Assembly (NCBI GenBank): GCA_020718925.1
Contig: DYRC01000093.1
Location: forward strand, 7,258-13,014
Origin: Desulfonema limicola
Lineage (GTDB): Bacteria > Desulfobacterota > Desulfobacteria > Desulfobacterales > DYRC01
Reading direction: 5' to 3'
DNA length: 5,757 nucleotides
The translations under genes were made by a program, and so were the position numbers. The notes below the pieces were generated by a model. That model saw only the letters and a list, made by a program, of their open reading frames with translations, had not been told where the DNA came from and ran no database searches. This document shows positions 1-5,757 of this stretch, piece after piece. How positions within the stretch are numbered: the first letter of the stretch is position 1; each line of letters opens with the position of its first letter.

Positions 1-82
1 CCCCCCAGCCCCCTTCCCTGTAGGGAAGGGGGAGCAAAGACTCCCCCCTCTCCGTTTCGGGGAGGGGACGGGGGAGGGGTTA
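1..82. repeat. C/G-rich double-hairpin palindromic repeat, copy 1, cut by window edge
   Basis: This is the first of two related elements in the window; its left end is lost at the edge. It holds two hairpins: positions 9-32 (arms of 10-11 bp around TGTA) and 45-67 (10-bp arms around TTT, one mismatch). They are joined by a 12-base spacer. The right end is GGTTA at 78-82. The second copy at 2113-2204 matches almost throughout but has a spacer 7 bases longer. On the minus strand the element is read as the C-terminal tail of the receiver-histidine kinase (residues 370 onward). By comparison with copy 2, only about 3 bases (TAA) are missing at the left. That it is a dispersed mobile element is inferred from two copies; no transposase is visible. 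Confidence 0.85.
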
Positions 83-1187
83 TTGTGAAATAAGAACAGG
101 TGCCTTTTCCTTCTTTGCTTTCTATCCGAATTTTCCCGCCGTTTTTTTCCACAAATTCTTTGCACAGAATCAGCCCCAGCCCGGTGCCGTGTTCTTCGGC
201 AGTTCCTCTTGAGCTAAGATGAATATCGGCTCTGAAAAGCTTTTTTACATCATCTTCCTTCATGCCGATACCGGTGTCTGAAACCGACACTTCTATCAGC
301 TCTCCCACATATCCCGCATTGATCCGCACCCTTCCGCCCTTGTGCGTGAATTTTATGGAATTGCTGATCAGATTTCTGATAACCGTGTTAAGCATGGACT
401 CATCAGCATAGACAAAAATATCTTCTCTGATTCCATTGATTAAATCAATATTTTTTTCTTTCACAGATTGCTGAAATAAGCTGATATTCGTATTTATGAC
501 ATCGTTTAAATTTAGCTTTACCGGTTCGCAGACAATACGTCCGGTCTGGCTCCTTGACCATTCCAACAAATTACTCAGTAATGTGTAAGCTTCTTTTGAC
601 GCAATATGAATTCTGCTCAACAGATGTATTTTCTCTTCCTCATTTATTTTATGGAAATACTGAATCAGTAAATCCGTTCCGCCGATCAGCGAATTGAAAT
701 GACCTCTCAGATCATGAGCAATGATCGAAAAGAATTTATCCTTGGTGGCGTTTGATTCCGCAAGCTTTTCATTTAACGCCTCAAGTTCCTTTTTCTGACG
801 CTGTAAGGTGAGATGCAGATGAATACGCGCCAGGACTTCTTCGTGCTGAAACGGTTTGACAATATAATCCACTGCCCCGGCATGAAATCCTTTTACTTTG
901 TCAATGGTCTCAGACAGCGCGCTCATAAAGATGACCGGAATATCTCTTGTTTTTTCATTTTTTTTGAGACGGCAGCAGGTTTCATAGCCATCAATTCCGG
1001 GCATCAGAATATCTAACAGAATAATATCAGGCAAAGCATAATTCAACTGCTCAATCGCGCTTTCTCCATCCTGAGCGATAAATGTTTCAAAATCCGCTTT
1101 ATCCAGACAATGGATCAGAACATGCAGATTTTCGATATTGTCATCAACAATCAGAATTGCTGCTTTATCGGATATTTTATCATTCAT
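1..1187 (-). CDS. Receiver-histidine kinase fusion (REC-HisKA-HATPase), C-terminus beyond window
   Basis: This is a cytoplasmic two-component protein with an N-terminal receiver fused to a kinase. It is open from the ATG at 1187 to the window edge (395 codons visible). The receiver (about residues 8-125) has the acidic pair D15/D16, phospho-acceptor D59 in LLDILMPG, S89 and K111 in VKPF. A short coiled linker (about 128-150) leads to HisKA with H158 in FSIIAHDLRGHF. The ATPase domain has the N box (N276 in NLISNSIKFT), G1 box DTGIGM (D304) and G2 box GTGLGL (334-339). No membrane segment is seen, so the input is probably phosphorylation of the receiver or a partner protein. The start overlaps the stop of the upstream hybrid kinase by 8 bases and has a strong SD, suggesting translational coupling and a shared pathway. 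Two oddities stand out. HisKA has LRGHF where LRNPF is usual. From residue 370 the reading frame enters a palindromic repeat instead of ending, as kinases of this type normally do, just after the last beta strand (SYFTI). The true stop lies left of the window. Confidence 0.9.
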   Translation of the reverse strand, partial: MNDKISDKAAILIVDDNIENLHVLIHCLDKADFETFIAQDGESAIEQLNYALPDIILLDILMPGIDGYETCCRLKKNEKTRDIPVIFMSALSETIDKVKGFHAGAVDYIVKPFQHEEVLARIHLHLTLQRQKKELEALNEKLAESNATKDKFFSIIAHDLRGHFNSLIGGTDLLIQYFHKINEEEKIHLLSRIHIASKEAYTLLSNLLEWSRSQTGRIVCEPVKLNLNDVINTNISLFQQSVKEKNIDLINGIREDIFVYADESMLNTVIRNLISNSIKFTHKGGRVRINAGYVGELIEVSVSDTGIGMKEDDVKKLFRADIHLSSRGTAEEHGTGLGLILCKEFVEKNGGKIRIESKEGKGTCSYFTITPPPSPPRNGEGGVFAPPSLQGRGLG

Positions 1188-4077
1188 TTCTCCCCTCCTT
1201 ATAACGTGAAATAAGTTTCTGAATTTCTTTTATCCGCAGGTCTTTTGCAAGGCGATAAAGTTTTTTTCCGAAAGCAGTGAATTGACTGCCTGCGGATTGA
1301 AGTTCTTCTGCTTGTTTCTGAATCCCCCGGATATCGCCTTTCATCGCCAGAATAAAAAGTTTTTCAAGCTCTTCTTTCGGCGGTATAGGAAGTTCCGGTG
1401 CCGAAATGGGCAATGTCTGCGATGTATAAGTTTCATCTTCTTCATATATCCATTCTGTTTTCAGAAAAGTCTGCAAGAGCATTGTCAATTGGTTGAAATC
1501 AACCGGTTTGGAAATATAATCATCAGATCCGGCAGCGATACTTTCTTCGCGTGTCTGATTCGATACTCTTGCCGAACATGCGATGATCATCACATTTTTA
1601 AGATCAGGGTTCTGTCGGATTTGCCGGGTGGCTTCAAAACCGTCTGTTTCCGGCATCATCAGATCCATAAAAATCAGATCCGGCTGATATTCAATGGCTT
1701 TGACAACCGCATCACGACCATTGACGGCTTCATATACATCAAAGCCGATGTTTAAAAGCGGCGATTTCAGTACAATCCGATTGAACAGAACATCGTCTGC
1801 AATCAGAATTTTACGCTTTTTGCCTTTGTAGGCAAGAATTTTTTTCGGTTTTTCAATCGTTGTTATTTTTTTCCATGTAATTTCAGGAAGATTAATTTCA
1901 AACCAAAATACGCTGCCCTGATTCGGCACACTTCTGACCCATAATTCACCGCCCATGATTCGGACAAGTTTCTGACTGATGGCAAGCCCCAGCCCGGTGC
2001 CTTCGTTTTCAGTCTGTTTATCCGGTATCTGATGAAACGGCAAAAAGATGTCTTCTATTTTTTCATAAGGAATACCGATGCCTGTGTCTTCGATTTCAAA
2101 AAGAATCTGACCTAACCCCCCAGCCCCCTTCCCTGCAGGGAAGGGGGAGCAGATAGATCGGAGACTCCCCTCTCCGTTTCGGAGAGGGGCAGGGGGAGAG
2201 GTTACCCGCAATTCAACCCCGCCCTTTTGGGTAAATTTAACCGCATTTCCGAGCAGATTCAGCAATACCTGCCGCAGCCGCTTTTCATCGCCATAAACGC
2301 CTTCAGGCAGATCTGCAGATGGATTGTATGTGAACCGGATTTCTTTTTTCTGCGCCCGAATCTGAATCATTTCAACGAGGGATCTCAGACATGAAGGGAA
2401 AGAAAAAGCTGCCGGTTCCAATTCCATTTTATTGGCTTCTATTTTGGAAAGGTCTAAAATGTCGTTAATCAGCAAGAGCAGATGTCTGCCGCATTGATGA
2501 ATGATTTCTATGCCTTTAAGCTGCTCTTCTGTCAGACTGTCATCGCGTCCTAAAATCTGAGTATATCCCAGTATGCCGTTAAGCGGTGTGCGAAGCTCAT
2601 GGCTCATGTTGGCAAGAAATTCGCTTTTGGAGCGATTCGCAGCATCTGCCGCTTCTTTGGCTTGCCGTAAAGCATTTTCAGCCCGGATACGCGGCGTTAC
2701 ATCCGATAAGGTTAAGAGCAGCCCGTTGATTGAGCCGCTATGGTCTTTGATGGGAATCAGACTCCAATCCCAATAGCTTAAGCCGCGCTCAGGCTGATTC
2801 GGGTATTCAAACGGCTTTGCATAAATAAAAAAAGGCTTGCCGCTTTCTACAACTTGTCGGAATATCTTTTCATTTTCCGCATTCGGAAACAACTCAAAAT
2901 GATTTCTGCCCTGAAAAAAAGACGGTTCATGTCCGTCAGCTTTGGCATACGCATGGTTGACTTTGATGAAATCAAACTGAGAGTTCAGATAAGCAAATAA
3001 TACCGGCGTATTTTCAAAAATACCTTCAAGCAATTGACTGTTTTTATACAGTTTATGATAAAATTCCTTTTCCCGGATATTCAACATCAGCGCAACAACC
3101 GCCCCGTTCAGAATGATGAGAATCATCGCAGCAAATACAAAAATAAATCTCTGATACCGCAGAGATGCAAATATCTCATCCGTATCGGTTTTTGCGATGA
3201 TATACCAAGGCGAATCAGGTATTTTTTTAACAGATGCCAAAACCCTGATGCCCCGATAATCATAGCCTTCAATAATGCCTTCCTGTCCCATAACCGCCAT
3301 AGCCGCCGGAATATTTTCCTCACTGATTGGCATACTGAAAGAAAGCGCGGCACCGGCTTTATGCCTTAATTCATTCAAATACAACACCTTGTCTCCATCT
3401 CGTCGGACGATCAGGGTTTCAGAGGTTTTACTTGGTACAGGCCATGATTGAATCATCGGATAAAGAAATTCTTGAGGGTCTATTCTCAGAATAATAACTC
3501 CGATAGATTCCGCTTTTTCCTCCCCTTGAACAATCAATGGGGCAAAGACGTCAATATATATCTTTTTTGAGAATGAGCAGGTGAAAGAATCGCCGAATAC
3601 GATTTTTCCGGTATTCATCGCTTTTTCAAAAAGCCGGAAAACCTGAGGACCCATCAGGATACTGCTGTTATCCGTAGCCAGTACAATGTTTCCGGTCTCA
3701 TTCAGCATGGCAAGAGATTGATAACCATAGCTCTGTTTTGTGATATTCATACGGTTGAGCAGCCTGTCTCTGATCTGCTCTGTTTTTTCATTTCTGCATA
3801 ACCATTCATCTACTGTTTCAAGAAACAGCAATTCCTTTGATATTACCCAAGCATCGCCAAATCTTTCTCTGCGCCATCGGATGATCTGTTCTGCTTTAAG
3901 GTGCGCTACGGATCGCAGAACATCTTCGCTGTTATGGCGGATTTCTTTTTCATGTCTTCGGTAATACAGAAATCCGGACATGATGATTTCGGCGGATAAA
4001 ATGAGAAATACCGATATAAGTATCTTAAAAAACTTTGATTTTCCGGATGTATCGGCATCTGGTTGAAAAGCGATCAT
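1180..4077 (-). CDS. Membrane hybrid sensor histidine kinase (Cache-like, PAS, HisKA, HATPase, REC)
   Basis: This 965-residue inner-membrane sensor starts at the first ATG after an in-frame TAA at 4084-4086. TM1 lies at about 17-38 and TM2 at about 311-333. They flank a periplasmic domain of about 270 residues resembling double Cache sensors (segments near 120-200 and 270-300, the latter with SPWYIIAKTD), so it probably binds a small ligand that I cannot name. A PAS domain follows at about 347-465, then a short coiled coil, HisKA with H493 in MSHELRTPLNG, the ATPase domain with N611 (NLLGNAVKFT), G1 box DTGIGI (D664) and G2 box GTGLGL (693-698), and a receiver at about 755-872 with D761/D762, phospho-acceptor D805, S835 and K857. 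The last 65 residues form a helical tail without an HPt histidine motif. All catalytic motifs are intact. Residues 626-656 are encoded by a palindromic repeat inserted in frame between the strand ending VELRV and the strand ILFEIEDTG. Output probably passes to another protein, perhaps the receiver of the downstream kinase. Confidence 0.95.
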   Translation of the reverse strand: MIAFQPDADTSGKSKFFKILISVFLILSAEIIMSGFLYYRRHEKEIRHNSEDVLRSVAHLKAEQIIRWRRERFGDAWVISKELLFLETVDEWLCRNEKTEQIRDRLLNRMNITKQSYGYQSLAMLNETGNIVLATDNSSILMGPQVFRLFEKAMNTGKIVFGDSFTCSFSKKIYIDVFAPLIVQGEEKAESIGVIILRIDPQEFLYPMIQSWPVPSKTSETLIVRRDGDKVLYLNELRHKAGAALSFSMPISEENIPAAMAVMGQEGIIEGYDYRGIRVLASVKKIPDSPWYIIAKTDTDEIFASLRYQRFIFVFAAMILIILNGAVVALMLNIREKEFYHKLYKNSQLLEGIFENTPVLFAYLNSQFDFIKVNHAYAKADGHEPSFFQGRNHFELFPNAENEKIFRQVVESGKPFFIYAKPFEYPNQPERGLSYWDWSLIPIKDHSGSINGLLLTLSDVTPRIRAENALRQAKEAADAANRSKSEFLANMSHELRTPLNGILGYTQILGRDDSLTEEQLKGIEIIHQCGRHLLLLINDILDLSKIEANKMELEPAAFSFPSCLRSLVEMIQIRAQKKEIRFTYNPSADLPEGVYGDEKRLRQVLLNLLGNAVKFTQKGGVELRVTSPPAPLRNGEGSLRSICSPFPAGKGAGGLGQILFEIEDTGIGIPYEKIEDIFLPFHQIPDKQTENEGTGLGLAISQKLVRIMGGELWVRSVPNQGSVFWFEINLPEITWKKITTIEKPKKILAYKGKKRKILIADDVLFNRIVLKSPLLNIGFDVYEAVNGRDAVVKAIEYQPDLIFMDLMMPETDGFEATRQIRQNPDLKNVMIIACSARVSNQTREESIAAGSDDYISKPVDFNQLTMLLQTFLKTEWIYEEDETYTSQTLPISAPELPIPPKEELEKLFILAMKGDIRGIQKQAEELQSAGSQFTAFGKKLYRLAKDLRIKEIQKLISRYKEGRNE
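1194..1200 (-). promoter_or_regulatory. Strong Shine-Dalgarno (AAGGAGG) for the receiver-histidine kinase
   Basis: The minus strand reads AAGGAGG, then 6 bases, then the ATG at 1187. This fixes the start over an out-of-frame ATG at 1183. The site lies inside the last codons of the hybrid kinase (its ...YKEGRNE end), so ribosomes finishing the upstream gene can reinitiate here. It is the clearest SD in the window. Confidence 0.85.
2113..2204. repeat. C/G-rich double-hairpin palindromic repeat, copy 2, in frame inside kinase gene
   Basis: This is a complete 92-bp element bounded by TAACC and GGTTA. Hairpin 1 (2124-2147) is a perfect 24-bp palindrome centred on CTGCAG. Hairpin 2 (2167-2189) has perfect 10-bp arms around TTT. 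The outer ends are also imperfectly inverted, C-rich on the plus strand at the left and G-rich at the right. If the flanking TA pairs are a 2-bp target duplication, the element proper is 88 bp and the net gain is 90 bp, exactly 30 codons. Removing it would restore a continuous frame (GTA GGT CAG, V-G-Q). The flanking gene DNA is ordinary and AT-richer, so the boundaries are sharp. It is translated as a Pro/Gly/Arg-rich segment of the hybrid kinase. TA duplication is typical of IS630/Tc1-mariner elements and their MITEs; assigning this element to that group is inference. Confidence 0.9.
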
Positions 4078-4134
4078 CGCATCTTATTCCCTCAGTCGTT
4101 TAAAAAAACAGGCATATCCGGATTTGAATCGCCG

Positions 4135-4392
4135 TTACTTCAGCTTTTCCAAATACTTATCCCTACATTCTTTGCTGCAGAAATAAAAGTCCTGCCCACT
4201 GATATGAGCATAAACGCCATCCCGCTTAGGAAAATACGTCTCGCAGCAAGGATCTTTGACCATCACATCTTCTATTTCTTCCTTATCGCCATTTGAAATA
4301 TGGATGGAAATATGCTTTGACAGCCAAGGCTTTACTATTCTGAATCCGAAAAAAAACGCCGCTCCGAAAAATAATAATTTCAAGAAAATCAT
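4135..4392 (-). CDS. Small membrane-anchored YHS/TRASH-like cysteine protein (PP0621-like)
   Basis: This 85-residue protein has one hydrophobic N-terminal segment (about 2-20), a polar linker, and a C-terminal cysteine module with MVKDPCCETYFPK at 44-56 and FYFCSKECRDKYL at 69-81. The layout matches small YHS/TRASH-like proteins in which an N-terminal Cys and a later CxxxC bind a metal, probably zinc or another transition metal. Here the candidates are C50, C72 and C76. The usual 'DPVCG' is 'DPCCE', giving an extra C49 and losing the glycine. The module probably faces the cytoplasm or sits at the membrane surface; orientation cannot be decided from sequence alone. The ATG overlaps the folK stop by 4 bases (ATGA), so it is coupled to dapF-folK. 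A possible SD (GAGG) lies rather far upstream (13 bases), consistent with dependence on coupling. The exact function of this family is not established as far as I know. The family call is from memory of motifs. Confidence 0.85.
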   Translation of the reverse strand: MIFLKLLFFGAAFFFGFRIVKPWLSKHISIHISNGDKEEIEDVMVKDPCCETYFPKRDGVYAHISGQDFYFCSKECRDKYLEKLK

Positions 4393-4880
4393 CTGTATAA
4401 AATTACCTCTTGCCGGGAATCATCATCAAATTGTTTCAACAATTCTGTCATTGTCTGCTTCAAGACAGGGTGAACAAGTTCAGGAGCTATATCACAGATC
4501 GGCGTTAATACAAAGCCTCTTTTGTGCATTCGGGGGTGCGGAATGCTCAACCCGGCTTGCTCAGTTATCAGATTGTCATAAAAAATAATGTCCATATCCA
4601 AGACCCGGGGACCGAATCGCACGGTCTCAACCCGCCCTGCGTCTTTTTCAATGGATTTCAAAGCTTTAAGCAATGCCAGAGGCGCGAGATCGGTTTGTGC
4701 TTTTATGGCGGCATTGATAAACCAGTCCTGATCCGCGTAATCCACCGGCTCGGTTTTGTAAAAATGTGAACATGCAAGAATGCTTACTCCGGATTTTTCC
4801 AGCAATTCAATGCCTTTTTTGCAATTGGAAAGTTTATCTCCCAGATTGGAACCGATAGCAATATAAACCGTATGTGTCAT
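4389..4880 (-). CDS. folK: 2-amino-4-hydroxy-6-hydroxymethyldihydropteridine pyrophosphokinase
   Basis: HPPK is a cytoplasmic enzyme that transfers pyrophosphate from ATP to 6-hydroxymethyl-7,8-dihydropterin, the step before dihydropteroate synthase in folate synthesis. Numbering from the start chosen here (163 residues), the motifs are GSNLGD (10-15), the FxNAA pterin-pocket region (about 54-58), the family signature FGPRVLDMDII (about 89-99) with Mg-binding D95 and D97, and IPHPRMHKRGFVL (about 113-125) with H115. These positions coincide with the numbering I recall for the E. coli enzyme. A start 18 bases upstream (ATG at 4898) is possible and would add MELEHQ. I prefer 4880 because it makes a 4-base ATGA overlap with the dapF stop, mirroring the next junction, and because HPPKs normally begin a few residues before VYIAIGSN. 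No clear SD precedes either start, which fits translational coupling. The protein appears complete and functional. Confidence 0.96.
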   Translation of the reverse strand: MTHTVYIAIGSNLGDKLSNCKKGIELLEKSGVSILACSHFYKTEPVDYADQDWFINAAIKAQTDLAPLALLKALKSIEKDAGRVETVRFGPRVLDMDIIFYDNLITEQAGLSIPHPRMHKRGFVLTPICDIAPELVHPVLKQTMTELLKQFDDDSRQEVILYR

Positions 4881-5713
4881 CTGATGTTCCAATTCCATGC
4901 GTCTTCGCAGAGTTCACCTTTGCATAAGATTCGGGCATTGCCTTCCAAAAATACATCATAAAACCGCCCGTCTTTTTCTTTGAAATGGACAAGAAGCGGC
5001 TGCCTGCTGGTGGGAATCACCTGAATCGGAGAAGATTGTTTTTCAAGATAAGCGATGATGATTGCCGCAGCAGCGCATCCTGTGCCGCAAGCCAGCGTTT
5101 CATCTTCAACGCCCCGCTCATAAGTCCGATTGAAGATTGTATTGTCCTTCTGATTGATAAAATTGACATTGACGCCTGCCGGTGCAAATGCGTTGTGATA
5201 GCGGATTTCTCTGCCAAGCCTTACAATATCCGTATTTTCAATATCATCAACTTTGACAACAACATGGGGAACGCCGGTGTTCACGCTGCTGAAGGACACC
5301 GTTCTGTCCTGAAATTCAAGCATCTGATTGATCTCAATTTTTCCGGGATCAGTCATTTTAATCTTGACAGTATCGCCTGAAATTTCAGCAAAAATAATTC
5401 CTGCCCCGGTTTCAAAAGACATCTTGATTTCGGCAATTTTGTTGAGATATGCAAACCGCGCCACGCATCTCGCGCCGTTTCCGCACATATCGGCTCTGCT
5501 TCCGTCCGCATTGAAAAACTGCCATCTGAAATCCGCCTTATCGGAATTTTCTATCAGAAAAAGCCCATCCGCCCCGATGGAGAGCCTTCTGTGGCACAAT
5601 CGCCTTGAAAATTCGGATAAATCCTGATGATTGTCAACGATAAACGTGCGGTTATCAATGATAATAAAATCATTGCCCGCGCCGCTCATTTTGTAAAAAG
5701 GAATTGTATTCAT
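4877..5713 (-). CDS. dapF: Diaminopimelate epimerase
   Basis: DapF interconverts LL- and meso-diaminopimelate by a cofactor-independent two-cysteine mechanism in the cytoplasm, supplying meso-DAP for peptidoglycan and for lysine. The 278-residue length is typical. Visible motifs are the N-terminal KMSGAGNDF (8-16), GADG (47-50), FFNADGSRADMCGNGARC (66-83) with catalytic C77, NTGVPH (145-150), and YERGVEDETLACGTGC (198-213) with catalytic C209. The substrate-binding asparagines near N14 and in the NADGS segment are present. The start at 5713 is firm because the family begins 6-10 residues before KM(H/S)GAGNDF. It is the first gene of the dapF-folK-YHS unit. No SD precedes it, and a strong -10 box ends only 6 bases upstream. 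The pairing with folK is a neighbourhood arrangement rather than a shared pathway. Nothing is missing or broken. Confidence 0.97.
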   Translation of the reverse strand: MNTIPFYKMSGAGNDFIIIDNRTFIVDNHQDLSEFSRRLCHRRLSIGADGLFLIENSDKADFRWQFFNADGSRADMCGNGARCVARFAYLNKIAEIKMSFETGAGIIFAEISGDTVKIKMTDPGKIEINQMLEFQDRTVSFSSVNTGVPHVVVKVDDIENTDIVRLGREIRYHNAFAPAGVNVNFINQKDNTIFNRTYERGVEDETLACGTGCAAAAIIIAYLEKQSSPIQVIPTSRQPLLVHFKEKDGRFYDVFLEGNARILCKGELCEDAWNWNIR

Positions 5714-5719
5714 ATTGAA

Positions 5720-5748
5720 ATTATAACAGGTTGATTTTTTACAGGCAA
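5720..5748 (-). promoter_or_regulatory. Sigma70-type promoter of dapF, predicted to give a leaderless mRNA
   Basis: The minus strand has TTGCCT (5743-5748), an ideal 17-bp spacer, and a perfect TATAAT (5720-5725). Only TTCAAT separates the -10 box from the dapF ATG at 5713. Transcription usually begins about 7 bases after the -10 box, so the first transcribed base would be at or next to the A of the start codon. No other SD or promoter is visible in the 44 bases before dapF. Confidence 0.65.
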
Positions 5749-5757
5749 GAAAAATTA

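Noticed and set aside
813..1016. Plus-strand open frame of 67 codons opposite the second kinase's receiver
   Set aside because: The minus-strand frame here carries D59 and K111 of a clear receiver domain, so the plus-strand frame is a shadow.
1282..1755. Plus-strand open frame of 157 codons opposite the hybrid kinase receiver domain
   Set aside because: It is antisense to an intact receiver domain, its composition is rich in Phe/Arg/Ile as expected from reverse reading, and it has no domain or start signal.
2110..2202. Frameshift or pseudogene of the hybrid kinase at the repeat
   Set aside because: The insertion keeps the frame, and G1 and G2 boxes, receiver and C-terminal tail all follow without a stop.
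2113..2204. The strong GC hairpins as rho-independent terminators
   Set aside because: Copy 2 lies in the middle of an intact reading frame and neither copy is followed by a T-run on the coding strand. Repeat-derived hairpins explain both.
1..2204. CRISPR array
   Set aside because: There are only two diverged copies about 2 kb apart, each inside a gene, with no regular spacers and no cas genes.
4097..4137. Terminator after the YHS-like gene, before the hybrid kinase
   Set aside because: A run of seven T on the minus strand (near 4102-4108) follows a GGC...GCC pairing, but the stem is only a few broken base pairs, too weak to call. Read-through into the kinases remains possible, and no clear promoter is visible in the 57-bp gap either.
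4985..5380. Plus-strand open frame of 131 codons opposite dapF
   Set aside because: It lies wholly antisense to a well-conserved dapF, has no recognisable motif or SD, and is the usual shadow of a coding strand.

Overview
The window is a tightly packed run of five genes, all on the minus strand. In transcription order (right to left) they are dapF (diaminopimelate epimerase), folK (HPPK of folate synthesis), a small membrane-anchored YHS/TRASH-like cysteine protein, a 965-residue membrane hybrid sensor kinase, and a receiver-histidine kinase fusion that runs off the left edge of the window. DNA is moderately AT-rich except for two compact C/G-rich palindromic repeats. The mix of DAP/lysine synthesis, folK beside a 'MVKDPxC'-type small protein, and large Cache-PAS-hybrid kinases carrying in-frame repeats fits a Gram-negative environmental bacterium. 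My best guess is Desulfobacterota (a Desulfobacterales-like sulfate reducer), but this rests on general resemblance and was not tested.

Right part (4135-5757): dapF, folK and the YHS-like gene form one translationally coupled unit, with both junctions being 4-base ATGA overlaps. A near-consensus sigma70-type promoter (TTGCCT, 17 bp, TATAAT) lies so close to the dapF ATG that the transcript would start at or almost at the start codon. dapF has no visible Shine-Dalgarno site, so this looks like a leaderless mRNA.

Left part (1-4077): after a 57-bp gap comes the hybrid kinase (TM, periplasmic Cache-like sensor, TM, PAS, HisKA, HATPase, receiver, helical tail). It is followed, with an 8-base overlap (ATGAATGA) and a strong SD embedded in its last codons, by a soluble receiver-HisKA-HATPase protein. 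The two are probably co-expressed partners in a phosphorelay. Neither carries a DNA-binding output or a recognisable HPt domain, so the final output lies elsewhere.

The most notable feature is the pair of related double-hairpin repeats (1-82 and 2113-2204). One is translated in frame inside the ATPase domain of the hybrid kinase, in the turn between two beta strands. The other sits at the very end of the ATPase domain of the second kinase and replaces its natural C-terminus. Both enter the genes at a TA dinucleotide, in the same orientation and the same initial reading frame, and add a Pro/Gly/Arg-rich peptide. They look like a MITE-like palindromic element that tolerates or exploits being translated.
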